Source: Amycolatopsis benzoatilytica AK 16/65
GTDB lineage: Bacteria; Actinomycetota; Actinomycetes; Mycobacteriales; Pseudonocardiaceae
NCBI RefSeq assembly: GCF_000383915.1
Contig: NZ_KB912942.1
Coordinates: 5,296,367 to 5,360,366 of the forward strand
Length of the DNA stretch: 64,000 nucleotides
Direction: 5' to 3'
Within the stretch, counting starts at the first letter, position 1. Each line of letters starts with the position of its first letter. Shown one piece after another: positions 35,297-43,931 of the stretch. Both the position numbers and the translations under genes were made by a program. The notes below the pieces were generated by a model. It made no database searches. It saw only the letters and a program-made list of their open reading frames with translations, and was not told where the DNA came from.

Positions 35297-35545
35297 GCAC
35301 CGCACTGCCGCAATCCAGGATGCTCGAACAAGGGTTCGAAAACATCACCCGATCAGGGAAAAACTGAAAACCGTTGGCACACAAAGAAAACGCGAAAAAG
35401 GCCAAAAATCCGGTCGTCACGGTCAGCTAACCTCGGATGTGAGCCGTCAGCCCGCTCCGAGGGGGTAGCACCGATGACAGTTTCTGCCGAAAGAACCCGA
35501 AGACCTCGTCCCGCCGCCGAATCCGACAGGAAGGGAACCACGCGT

Positions 35546-36973
35546 TCAGAGCGACGCCTGCTCCTCCACCGGAAGACAGACCTCGAACCGCGTGTCGCCA
35601 GGTTCAGAAGTCACCTTGATGTCGCCCGAGTGCCGCTCCACGATGATCCGCCACGAGATGTCCAGCCCGAGCCCGGTCCCTTCGCCGACACCTTTCGTGG
35701 TGAAGAACGGCTCGAAAATGCGCTGCCGCACCTCTTCCGGGATGCCTGGCCCGGTGTCGCCGATCTCGACCCGCACTTGTTTGCCGACCTGCCACGTGCG
35801 CAAGGTGAGCGTGCCCTGGCCGCCCATGGCGCCGACCGCGTTGTCAATGATGTTGGTCCACACCTGATTCAGTTCGGCGGCGTAGGCGGGAACCCGGTCG
35901 ACGGAGCAGTCGTACTCCTTGACCACGCGGATTCCGTCGCCGAGCTTGCCCGACATCATCACCAGGGTGGAGTTGAGCCCTTCGTGGACGTCGATGAACT
36001 GATGCGGCGCGCGATCCATCTGCGAATACTGCTTCGCCGCGCCGACGAGCGTGGATACCCGGCTGGTGGAATCTTCGATCTCGCCCATCAGCATCTCGGT
36101 TTCGAGCGCATACGCGAGCCAGCGAACCGCGCCGTCGAGCAGCCCTTCGCCTACGGACTCCAATACATGGTCGAGGTTGTCCGAGGTGAGCCCGGCGGCG
36201 ACGAAGATACTCGCGAGGTCCCAGCCCTGGTCGATGCCGTGCTCGTCGAACCAGTCGCCGATTTCATCCTCGCGGTCGGCCTGCTGCATAGCGCTCAGCC
36301 GCGGCGCGTCGCCGACCTGCTTGACGAGCCGTTCCTGCACGTCGAGCAGCAGTTCGAGCAGGTCCGGGTCGATGTCCTTCTTGGCCAGTATCGCGAGCTT
36401 GTGCCGCATGCCGGCCACCCGTTCTCGCAGCGCCGCGGTGGCTCGCACCGCGGCTGCGGCCGGGTTGTTGAGTTCGTGCATCAACCCGGCGGAAAGTTCG
36501 CCGAGAGCAACGAGCCGACGGCGCGAGGACACCAGCGCGTCGGTGTTGCGCCAGCCGAGATACATGCCCTCGAGCAAGTGCGCCGCCATCGGGAACCATT
36601 GCCGGAACTCGACGGCGAACTCCGCGGCGGGAAGCGCGAGGAACGTCAGGTCGCTCACCGCGTAAATGGTCGCGCCGTAAGTGGCCTCGCTGTCCTGGTA
36701 GGCCAGGAATTGCGTTGCCCCGCAATAGGAACCGCGTTGATCGGACCGCTTCATCTCGACTTCGGCCCCCGCCACCACGCGCGTCATCCGCAACGCGCCG
36801 TTGAGCAGGACGTAGAAGCAGGTCGCCGGGTCGCCCTCGCGGATCACTACGGAGTCGGCTTTGAACTCCTCGCGGACCGCGTTCTGCTCGATCCAGTCGA
36901 GCTGCCGGTCGCCGAGGTGCTCGAACAAGAACAGGCCGCGCAGTTCCTCGCGCGGCAAAGCGGGCTGAGTCAC
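35546..36973 (-). CDS. sensor histidine kinase with N-terminal cyclic-nucleotide-binding-like domain
   Basis: 475 residues from a GTG preceded by GGAGGAACA. Residues ~1-135 form a cNMP-binding-like beta-roll (LFLFEHLGDRQLDWIEQ, IREGDPATCFYVLLNGALRM). The dimerisation helix carries the phosphoacceptor His in GELSAGLMHELNNPAAAAVR (~180). The C-terminal ATPase shows the N box NQVWTNIIDNAVGAMGG, G1 GDTGPGIPEE and G2 GEGTGLGLDI. No membrane span, so it is cytoplasmic. It overlaps the upstream receiver/reductase gene by four bases (GTGA), making the two a coupled signalling pair. Confidence 0.93.
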   Translation of the reverse strand: MTQPALPREELRGLFLFEHLGDRQLDWIEQNAVREEFKADSVVIREGDPATCFYVLLNGALRMTRVVAGAEVEMKRSDQRGSYCGATQFLAYQDSEATYGATIYAVSDLTFLALPAAEFAVEFRQWFPMAAHLLEGMYLGWRNTDALVSSRRRLVALGELSAGLMHELNNPAAAAVRATAALRERVAGMRHKLAILAKKDIDPDLLELLLDVQERLVKQVGDAPRLSAMQQADREDEIGDWFDEHGIDQGWDLASIFVAAGLTSDNLDHVLESVGEGLLDGAVRWLAYALETEMLMGEIEDSTSRVSTLVGAAKQYSQMDRAPHQFIDVHEGLNSTLVMMSGKLGDGIRVVKEYDCSVDRVPAYAAELNQVWTNIIDNAVGAMGGQGTLTLRTWQVGKQVRVEIGDTGPGIPEEVRQRIFEPFFTTKGVGEGTGLGLDISWRIIVERHSGDIKVTSEPGDTRFEVCLPVEEQASL

Positions 36974-38622
36974 TGTTCCTCCAAGTAACGGTGGACCAGG
37001 GTCACGGCCATGGCACCCTCGCCGACGGCCGAGGCCACGCGTTTCACCGACTGCGATCGCACGTCTCCGGCGACGAAGACACCGGGCACGGACGACTCCA
37101 GGTAGTGCGGATCGCGGTCCAGATGCCATCCCGGCGGCCGCCGGCCGTCCTCGAGCAGATCCGGACCGGTGCGGACGAATCCGTGGGCGTCCCGCAGCAC
37201 GTCCGTCCCCAGCCACTCCGTGCGAGGAGCGGCTCCGATGAAGATGAAGAGGTGCCCGGTGTCCACTGTCTCGGTCACGCCGTCTTTGCAGATCGTGATG
37301 GCCTCGAGGTGATCGGCCCCGTGAGCTTTGACCACCGACGTGTGAGTACGCACGTGGATATTCCCGATGCCGGCGATCTGCTCGATCAGATAGTGCGACA
37401 TCGACGTTTCCAGCGACGCGCCCCGCACCAGCAGGGTCACCTCGGCGGCGTGCTGCGCGAAGAACACCGCGGCTTGGCCCGCGGAGTTCGCTCCGCCGAC
37501 GATGTACACGTGGTCGTCCGTGCACTCCGGGGCTTCCGTCGCGGCAGACCCGTAGTAGACGCCCCGGCCGGTCAGGTCCTCGACTCCGTCGGCTTCGAGA
37601 GCGCGATAAGTGACCCCGCTCGAGAGAATCACAGAGTGGGCCGCGATCTCGGATCCGTCGCCGAAGGACACCACCCGGCTCGATCCGCGCGCCTCGAGTC
37701 CCACCACGTCTCGCGCGGTGAGCACCTCCGCGCCGAACTTCTGCGCCTGTCGCCTAGCCCGGTCGGTAAGCTGCGCGCCGGAGACTCCGTCGGGGAAGCC
37801 CAGGTAGTTCTCGATCCGCGAACTGGTCCCAGCCTGGCCGCCAGTCGCTTTCCGCTCGACGAGAACGGTCCGCAGGCCCTCGGAAGCGCCGTAGACCGCA
37901 GCGCCGAGTCCGGCCGGCCCGCCGCCGATCACCACCAGGTCGTAGAAGTCCTGCGCTGGCTGCGTGGACAAGCCCACCGCGTCCGCGATCTCGCTGCCCG
38001 AAGGCTGTTTCAGCACCGCACCATCCGGCGTCACCACGACCGGAATGTCGGTCTGGCACGCACCGGCGGCCTGAAGGATGCGACCAGCTTCCTCGTCTTC
38101 CACCGAGTACCACCGGTACGGCACCGCGTTGCGGGCGAGGAAGTCGCGGATCTGGAACGACGGCGCCGAGTACCGGTGACCGATCAGCTTCGTCTGCTCC
38201 ACCGGACGGTCGCCGACTGCCCGCCATGTCTCCACCAGGGAGTCGATGACCGGGTACAACTTCTCCTCGGGCGGGTCCCACGGCTTGAGCAGGTAGTGGT
38301 CAACATCGACGACATTGATCGCCTGGATCGCGGCGTCGGTGTCGGCGTACGCGGTCAGCAGGGCACGCCGGGCGTTGGGGAACAGGTCCATCGCCTTCTC
38401 GAGGAAGACGATGCCGTCCATGTGCGGCATTCGGTAGTCGGCGAGGATCGCCGCCACCGCGTCGCCGCGCAGTTTTATCTCGCGAAGGGCATCGAGGGCG
38501 TCAGCACCGGAATCGGCGCGGATGACGCGATAGTCCTTGCCGTAGCGGCGACGCAGGTCGCGCGCCACCGACCGCGAAACGGCGGGGTCGTCGTCGACGG
38601 TCATCAGGATCGGCTGGCTCAC
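36970..38622 (-). CDS. response-regulator receiver fused to thioredoxin-reductase-like flavoprotein
   Basis: 550 residues. Residues 1-~130 are a receiver domain with acidic pocket DDD (10-12), phosphoacceptor Asp62 (ILADYRMPHMDG) and Lys in HYLLKPWDP. Then a short NrdH/TrxR-associated region, and from ~250 an FAD/NAD(P) two-dinucleotide-fold reductase (VVIGGGPAGLGAAVYGASEG, TGGQAGTSSRIENYLGFP, VYIVGGANSAGQAAV, GVFVAGDVR). The redox CxxC of thioredoxin reductase is absent: the corresponding segment reads SSGVTYRALEA. This is a known actinobacterial fusion family; output is presumed to be redox-linked. GTG start at 38622. Confidence 0.93.
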   Translation of the reverse strand: MSQPILMTVDDDPAVSRSVARDLRRRYGKDYRVIRADSGADALDALREIKLRGDAVAAILADYRMPHMDGIVFLEKAMDLFPNARRALLTAYADTDAAIQAINVVDVDHYLLKPWDPPEEKLYPVIDSLVETWRAVGDRPVEQTKLIGHRYSAPSFQIRDFLARNAVPYRWYSVEDEEAGRILQAAGACQTDIPVVVTPDGAVLKQPSGSEIADAVGLSTQPAQDFYDLVVIGGGPAGLGAAVYGASEGLRTVLVERKATGGQAGTSSRIENYLGFPDGVSGAQLTDRARRQAQKFGAEVLTARDVVGLEARGSSRVVSFGDGSEIAAHSVILSSGVTYRALEADGVEDLTGRGVYYGSAATEAPECTDDHVYIVGGANSAGQAAVFFAQHAAEVTLLVRGASLETSMSHYLIEQIAGIGNIHVRTHTSVVKAHGADHLEAITICKDGVTETVDTGHLFIFIGAAPRTEWLGTDVLRDAHGFVRTGPDLLEDGRRPPGWHLDRDPHYLESSVPGVFVAGDVRSQSVKRVASAVGEGAMAVTLVHRYLEEQ

Positions 38623-38706
38623 ACGCGACAGCCTACGGCCTCGCGCCGGCGGCCGGGGCAAGCAACGGCATCGTGTGACGCGTGCAGCTGGCAAGCCGAC
38701 CGGATG

Positions 38707-40590
38707 CTATGGATGGCGCGTTACGTTCACCGGCTGCGTGTCCGCCGGCGTCGTCGCTCCGGTGCCGTTGATCACGTGCGCGATGGTCCCCTGATAGTTG
38801 AGCGACACTGTGACCAGGCTGTGGAACCGCACACCCGGCGAATCCGGCCCAGAGAACGCACACTCCGAGGCCACCGACGGGTTGGCGTTGAAGTAGCAGT
38901 AGCTGCCCAGTCCCCAGGCCTCGTGCCGGGTCGCCGCCGAGGTGACGAGATACGCCGGGTAGCCCTCCGTCGCGCCGTTCATCCAGACAGCTTGGTCCGG
39001 GACGTCATAGGGCATCTCGTTCTGGAAGAAGTAGGTGCGCCCGCCGTCTCCGTTCCACACCACCTGGGTTTTCTGGAAGTGCTCGACGAAGAGGCCGTAG
39101 ACCGTGACTTCGTCGCCGTTCACGACCAAGCCGGTGTCCCCGGTGTTGACGCTCCAGCCGACGCAGCTGTCGTCCGCTCCGTGGTCAGCCCGCCAGATCC
39201 ACAGGTGATCGCCGATGACATGGTTGCTGTTGACGACCAGGCTGGTGTGCGCCTTGCCGGCCACCGCCCCGCCGACGCGGAAGAACACGTCGTGCAGCGA
39301 GACCGGGTTCGCCGAGTGGTCGGCGTCCGCGCCCGGCGGCCCGATCTGCATCAGGACAGCCGACGCGGTCGTCCCGGCTTCCACCAGCAGACCGGCGATC
39401 TTCACACCGTCCACATCGGCCACTTCGACCGCGGCGATCCCGCCGAGCGGCACGAAGGTCGCGATGCCGAGCCCCAACACCACCGTGTCCGGCCGAGTCA
39501 CCCGCAGTGTCTCCTCCAGGCAGTACACCCCGGGAGTGATCAGGAGGTTCTTTCCCGCCGCAAGCGCCGCATTCATCTCGGCCGCGCTGGCACCCGGCAA
39601 AACGACGAAGAACTCCTCGATCGGCAACGAGACGCCTGGCCCACCGAAGTGCTCCCAGGTGACGCCCGAGGTAGCAGACCGGAGCGCGGGCACGAACACG
39701 CAGTAATTCCCGGCCTCGTCCACTTGCAGGCAAGGCTTCTCGCGAACGACAGGAGTTCGGTCCACCGTCGTGTACGGCGGGTCCGGGAACGTGCCAGCTG
39801 GCGCACCCTCCACGCCGACGAACACCATGTTCCAGGTCGACCCGGTCCAGCCGCCGAACTGCGAATCGCGCGAGATCCACTGCTGCTGAGACCCGGACCG
39901 GACCCGGCCGTCGATCTTCGTGTCCGAGATCCAGCCTCCACTCGACCAGCCGCCGTCGTCGAGCCGGAGGTCTCCGCGGATGTGCATCCGGCGATACGGG
40001 CTCGCCTGCGAAACCGCCCATTGATCCGCGCCCCCGACCGGGTTCACGGACAGGTTCTCCGCACCACGCCAGAAGTTTCGCGTCGCGTTGTTCGGCGGGA
40101 ACCAGTCCGCCTCGACGTGCACGGCACCGTTGATCGTGACGTCGTCCGGAGTCCGGCCCAGGCCCAGAACCTGGGTATAGAAACCGACGTTGACGTCAGC
40201 GGCGTACTCCCCCGGCTTGAACAGCACGGCATAGCGCTGGCTGCCGAACTGGTTCTTCTCCTGCTCCGCGAAGATCCCGTCCACCGTGCGCTGGATCTCT
40301 GCGCCCGGCATGGACGGATCGAACACGACTACGTTCGGCCCCAGATCCGGCTGCCCCAGCGGCCGAGGAGTAATCCCACCCACACAGCCAGTGTGAAGGA
40401 CCAGCCAGACTGCCGGAACGGCCGTACTGACGGCAAAGCGCGATGCCAGCAGCAGCCCGTTCCGCGGCCGGTTCGATGACCACGGCCGCTGCCCAGAGCG
40501 CGCGTAGAACGACGGATTCGCTGGCCATCGGGGTCCGGGCGGACTGAGCAAGGCCGCCAGACACCGACCCTGAATACCCCGTCGAGGCAT
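38707..40590 (-). CDS. secreted right-handed beta-helix protein (often labelled adenylyl cyclase)
   Basis: About 627 residues from the ATG at 40590; the frame is open to 41073 and the true start is uncertain. A hydrophobic segment with lipobox-like ending (FAVSTAVPAVWLVLHTGC) precedes the mature part. The body has repeated short beta strands typical of a pectate-lyase-like solenoid: VLFKPGEYAADVNVGFYTQV, LGRTPDDVTINGAVHVEADW, KNLLITPGVYCLEETLRVTR, NSNHVIGDHLWIWRADHGAD. Actinomycete relatives are often annotated adenylyl cyclase or coagulation factor 5/8 protein, without visible cyclase motifs here. It is probably a carbohydrate-active or surface protein. Monocistronic. Confidence 0.7.
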   Translation of the reverse strand: MPRRGIQGRCLAALLSPPGPRWPANPSFYARSGQRPWSSNRPRNGLLLASRFAVSTAVPAVWLVLHTGCVGGITPRPLGQPDLGPNVVVFDPSMPGAEIQRTVDGIFAEQEKNQFGSQRYAVLFKPGEYAADVNVGFYTQVLGLGRTPDDVTINGAVHVEADWFPPNNATRNFWRGAENLSVNPVGGADQWAVSQASPYRRMHIRGDLRLDDGGWSSGGWISDTKIDGRVRSGSQQQWISRDSQFGGWTGSTWNMVFVGVEGAPAGTFPDPPYTTVDRTPVVREKPCLQVDEAGNYCVFVPALRSATSGVTWEHFGGPGVSLPIEEFFVVLPGASAAEMNAALAAGKNLLITPGVYCLEETLRVTRPDTVVLGLGIATFVPLGGIAAVEVADVDGVKIAGLLVEAGTTASAVLMQIGPPGADADHSANPVSLHDVFFRVGGAVAGKAHTSLVVNSNHVIGDHLWIWRADHGADDSCVGWSVNTGDTGLVVNGDEVTVYGLFVEHFQKTQVVWNGDGGRTYFFQNEMPYDVPDQAVWMNGATEGYPAYLVTSAATRHEAWGLGSYCYFNANPSVASECAFSGPDSPGVRFHSLVTVSLNYQGTIAHVINGTGATTPADTQPVNVTRHP

Positions 40591-41171
40591 GCGCGCGCCG
40601 CGTCGACGAGGCGAAACAGGGACCGAAGGTCGTCTCCGTATCGCTCTCCAGGGGTGAGTCGGAAGTGCCGATTGTGCGCGTTCGTTCCGCTGCCGGTGTA
40701 CGGCCGGACTGGCAGACTTGATTTCGGACGACGCAAGCAGTGGCCGGCACAGGCGGGCTCGCCACGCAGCTCGTCGGCCCGAAGGCTCGGCAGGTCGCGT
40801 ACTGCGGGGTTCACCCTCTGTCACCCCCGCCCCTTCCCGGCGATCCCGTCGGAGCGGTGACTGTCCGACAGCACCGATGCGCGAGGTGTCAGGACTGGGG
40901 CTCGGAACGCAGCTCCACCGACCACGCCCCCAGCCCGCATCTGCCACCGCGGCGGATCCAGGCTCCGGATTCGACCGACCGGCGCTGACGTGCCGGAGCG
41001 TCTCGCCGACCTGCACTAACCGGCCCCAGCAAGCGACAGCGAAGTGCGGTTCGGAGAAGGTCGAAGCGGGCACTTCGGGCTGCCGAGACGCCTAACCGAC
41101 CCCCCTGAGGACGGCCTCAAACGTGCCGTGTACTGTATGTCCATACGAGATGCGGAGTTCACCTTCGCCTC
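40591..41171. other. 580-bp region with no clear gene
   Basis: Upstream of the beta-helix gene and before tRNA-Ala. The beta-helix frame continues through most of it, but the translation is Arg/Ser/Pro-rich and looks non-coding. I see no other gene; promoter elements for both neighbours should lie here. Confidence 0.5.
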
Positions 41172-41244
41172 GGGGCTATGGCGCAGCTGGTAGCGCACCT
41201 CACTGGCAGTGAGGGGGTCAGGGGTTCGAGTCCCCTTAGCTCCA
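41172..41244 (+). tRNA. tRNA-Ala (anticodon GGC)
   Basis: Complete cloverleaf of 73 nt: acceptor GGGGCTA / TAGCTCC with discriminator A, D-stem GCGC/GCGC, anticodon stem CCTCA/TGAGG with loop CTGGCAG (anticodon GGC), T-stem AGGGG/CCCCT with loop TTCGAGT. CCA is not encoded. It stands at the left edge of a decayed accessory region. Confidence 0.96.
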
Positions 41245-41256
41245 CCGTGACGAAAC

Positions 41257-41297
41257 ACCGCCCATCAGGTCGAAAGATCCAGGTAGGGCGGTTTTTT
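41257..41297 (+). terminator. intrinsic terminator after tRNA-Ala
   Basis: ACCGCCC (41257-41263) pairs with GGGCGGT (41286-41292), followed by a run of six T. Confidence 0.85.
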
Positions 41298-41308
41298 CGT
41301 CGCAGCGG

Positions 41309-41414
41309 ATCTTGAGTTTTGCCGGGCCGGACTTCAGCTACTGTTCAGTAGCTGGAGCAATCCTGGAGCACGCCCTGACCCTATTTCGGGTTTGGCGCAG
41401 GTTCTGCTCCAGAA
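41309..41414 (+). repeat. left copy of ~106-bp imperfect direct repeat
   Basis: Starts ATCTTGAGTTT, contains ACTTCAGCTAC, GGAGCAATCCTGGAGCA and ends CTGCTCCAGAA. Matched by 46760-46866 at roughly three quarters identity with the same order of blocks. On the minus strand both copies can be read as a short ORF end CSRIAPxTE followed by stop, possibly the tail of an integrase gene next to the tRNA. Confidence 0.75.
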
Positions 41415-41679
41415 CATGTCGCCGATCGGGTGGTTGTCGTGAAGGTCCTTCGGTGCACGACAAGCTGATGCTCGCCGCCTGACCACTCAAACGTCAGACC
41501 AACCAGCCGCCATCGGTGCCGGCCCGGCGCAGCTGGACCGGCACCGCAATAGGTGCGGTTCCGAGCCGCCGCTCGGAAGAGCTGGCACGCCGGCGCTCAG
41601 CCGCAACGACCCCGGGTCCCCACCGCTCCTGGTTCAGCAGGTGCGTACGCATTCACCAGGGAATGCGGCGGGGTACAGA

Positions 41680-42110
41680 TGAACTCCGAACATGGCCAGA
41701 AAGCGACGAGTCCTTAGTCGACGACCTACTGCGCGTTCACGAGCGCGGCTGCTGAGATACATCGAAGGACGCGTCGGAGACACGGGCGTCGCCCAGAACA
41801 TCCGTCAGACGACCCTTCTGTGCTTCCTGAAGTACTGGCGCGATCGTCCCGGGCAAGGCAGCGGCGAGCCTGTCCGCGTGCTGCATGGAATCGTCGGACA
41901 CAAGATCGGCAACTGGCGCTGCGAACAACTCAACGCCAAAGTCGCCACCTGGGTGACGCGTTACATCGAAGCATGCACTCGCACCGGCCGGGACGCCGAC
42001 GCTGCGGTTGCTCCGCCAGCGCGGAGCCCAGATACGGCCTCGGCCGGCCATCCCAGCAGTCGCCGCGCGCCCAGTTCTGCCCCGCGTGTCGAGCCGGACA
42101 CACCAAACCC
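41680..42110 (+). pseudogene. frameshifted sigma-factor-like remnant
   Basis: One frame gives ESDESLVDDLLRVHERG and stops at 41755; the next frame continues LLRYIEGRVGDTGVAQNIRQ, TTLLCFLKYWRD and HGIVGHKIGNWRCEQ up to ~41935. Together they resemble region 2 of an ECF-type sigma factor joined across a one-base frameshift near 41750. No region 4 HTH is recognisable downstream. A weak but consistent reading of a decayed gene. Confidence 0.3.
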
Positions 42111-42123
42111 GAAACAGTCCCGG

Positions 42124-42676
42124 CTAGCGTGTAGGCATTGGAATGAAATCCACGGGGACGTCAGTGAAATCCCACTTCAGAAGGTTGGCTTCACCGGTGT
42201 TTGTCAGGATTTCGTAGAGAAGTCGCGTGGTCGGGCCCGGGTGTTCGCCACTCGTCAGCGCCTTGGCTGTGGCAAGCGATCTTCCAGGTGTCCGGGCCTG
42301 TCGATGCGGTGACCCAGCAGAAGGTTCCGCCTTGACCGTCGCGTCCCCAAAGCAGCAAGCCGCCCGGTTCGGGGAAGAGATGCTAGTCAACGTCGGCGAG
42401 GTATTCAAGGTCTTCGTCGCCGAGAATGTTCAGGAGTTCATCAAGATCGACCTTGTACTCGATCCAGGCTCGCTCAGTCGCGACCGGACCATAAATAGCG
42501 ATCCTGCGAAATACGCCACCCGGGAAGCGATTCAAGAGTTACTTATAGTCGACTGGCTGTGGTGTGCAGAGTTCGCGTTCCACGTCTGTCCACCCTTTTT
42601 CGGAAGTGAACTCGTCGTGCCAGTCGAAGATTCGAGCGATCTCGTCGAAAAAGGAGGGGCCATGGGCTTCGGTCAT
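42124..42676 (-). pseudogene. broken SUKH (SMI1/KNR4-family) immunity gene
   Basis: Reading from the ATG at 42676 (GGGGGAACC upstream): FFDEIARIFDWHDEF, then QPVDYK, TAA at 42541-42539, LLNRFPGGVFRRIAIYGPV, LDELLNILGDEDLEYLADVD, TAG at 42385-42383, HLFPEPGGLLLWGRDGQGGT, FCWVTASTGPDTWKIACHSQ, WRTPGP, a frameshift near 42230, then TTRLLYEILTNTGEANLLKW, DVPVDFIPMPTR and TAG. The DYKxLLNRFPGGVF, FPEPGGLLLWG and FCWVT signatures are those of SUKH immunity proteins against secreted nuclease toxins. Three lesions make it inactive. It lies just downstream of a nuclease-toxin remnant, its likely former partner. Confidence 0.7.
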
Positions 42677-42739
42677 CGGTTCCCCCAGGGACTGGCGGCG
42701 ACAAGCAAGCGCATCTGACCTCCTGGTGCCAGCATCGTG

Positions 42740-43300
42740 TCTTCGTCTCGTTTCCATTAGGAAGGTTCTGTATTTCTGCGGAGCAGTTGAACCCTTTGGG
42801 TCCTACGGCATCGATGAAGATACATGCTGGCATAGCGGCTGTCGGACTGGAGTATTGTACCCACACTTTGTAGAGGACGGTCACACCCGAGTTATTGTCA
42901 AGCACCCCGGCAACTGCGTTCTCGATGATCCTGACGTCCGAGCAGTTGACCGTGAGGTACTGGGTGACGATGTCGTCTACCAAGTTGGAGCCGTGCAGTC
43001 GGGCTGCGACGAGTGTCCCTTCTCGACCTTTTTCCCGTTCAGCTGCCGTCGAGAGGGTGCCCGACCGGGGTGGCCCGAGGACTATCATCCTGGGGTTGCG
43101 TTGGTTGCGCAGACGATGCCGCCGGTAGCGCGCTGCGCGGGCGCGCCGAGCCAGAAGAACGGCTCCTTCGGGAAATTCTGCGGCACGTTGGCTTGCATCT
43201 GCCCCTGGAAGCAATAGTCACGGTCCGCTCTGCTGGTGACATCGGTGAGGCGACGTGCGGCCTTCGCGTCGACCTTGAACTGGCTGTTCTGCTCATCCAT
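42740..43300 (-). pseudogene. decayed nuclease-toxin C-terminus (non-specific endonuclease type)
   Basis: Minus-strand pieces in different frames: DAKAARRLTDV, RDYCFQGQMQANVPQNFPKE and AQRATGGIVCATN (43085-43300), then, after a shift, LHGSNLVDDIVTQYLTVNCS, DVRIIENAVAGVLDNNSGVT, VLYKVWVQYSSPTAAMPACI and DAVGPKGFNCSAEIQNLPN (ending ~42745). The second part follows the layout of bacterial DNA/RNA non-specific endonuclease toxins (NLVxxYxxVN, IENxV, V.Y.V..Y...AMP..I...G..GF). The catalytic His-Gly-His-like part is scrambled, so it is a relic. Immediately downstream is the SUKH relic. Confidence 0.5.
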
Positions 43301-43755
43301 CTCGTCTTTGCGGCGCTTTTCCTGCTCGACGACAATACAGGTCTCTCCTCCGCTGCCGGCTAGTGCGGGACGATAATGAAACAGCTTTGCCCAGCTGGCG
43401 GGAACAATCGTCCGAGGGTGCGCTCTCCTGAACGACTCCGCCGGCCGCTGGTGCCTCGCCCCGGTTCGCGAAAAAAATCGGACGCCCTCTTCTGCCGCCG
43501 TGCGCGCCTTCCAACCAATACACGCACGTGCCGATTAGCGAATGTGGGCCGCTTAGGCGATTCGCCTCAGCAGTCGTTTAGCCGGCAGGAGGCGTTGCCG
43601 TTTCTCGGGTGGACGCAGGCGACTTGTCGCCGCGGCGTTGCCGCTGCGCGAGCAGCCGCAACGGCTGCAGAAGGCCTCCCTCATGAGCAACCGGTCGCTG
43701 CTGGGCCGGCCGCTGGCGGATCTCGACGGCTTCGATGATCGCGGCCAGCCCTCTC
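43301..43755. other. no recognisable gene
   Basis: Between the toxin relic and the CRISPR-like repeats. ORFs here translate to low-complexity Arg/Ala sequence. The minus-strand segment GGETCIVVEQEKRRKDEMDE (~43300-43365) may be the upstream continuation of the toxin relic. Confidence 0.4.
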
Positions 43756-43844
43756 GTTCTCCTCGCGCGAGCGGGGTGGTCTCAGCGTGGAGGCGAACCC
43801 GGTGGCACGGCTCTTGCCTTCCCCGTGCGAGCGGGGGTTCGCCC
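43756..43844. CRISPR. vestigial two-repeat CRISPR-like unit (type I-E-like)
   Basis: Repeat A (43756-43783) contains CTCCTCGCGCGAGCGGGG and repeat B (43816-43844) contains TTCCCCGTGCGAGCGGGGG. Both resemble the actinobacterial I-E repeat core CTCCCCGCGCGAGCGGGG; they are 28 and 29 nt long, about 19 of 29 positions match, and the intervening sequence is exactly 32 nt, the standard I-E spacer length. No further copies are found at a 61-nt period and no cas genes are in the window. Probably a degenerate relic; chance similarity in G+C-rich DNA cannot be excluded. Confidence 0.35.
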
Positions 43845-43877
43845 TGGCTCAGTCCGGCCCCTCCGCTGTCCGCCGAG

Positions 43878-43915
43878 GGGTGATCACGCGGGTACGACTG
43901 CCCGCGTGATCACCC
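43878..43915. terminator. strong hairpin downstream of immunity gene
   Basis: Perfect 15-bp arms GGGTGATCACGCGGG / CCCGCGTGATCACCC with an 8-base loop, 17 bases beyond the end of the minus-strand immunity gene. Likely terminator of the rhs-immunity unit. Confidence 0.7.
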
Positions 43916-43931
43916 GCCCGCGCAACGTGAA

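Noticed and set aside
36991..40479. 1162-codon open frame on the plus strand, the longest in this part
   Set aside because: It runs antisense to the receiver/reductase and beta-helix genes, which have clear domains. The translation is rich in His, Arg and Val with no family motif; long antisense frames are normal at this G+C content.
42383..42541. In-frame stops of the SUKH gene considered as recoding or selenocysteine
   Set aside because: The stops are TAA and TAG, not TGA, and a frameshift is also needed. Decay is the simpler explanation beside another broken gene.
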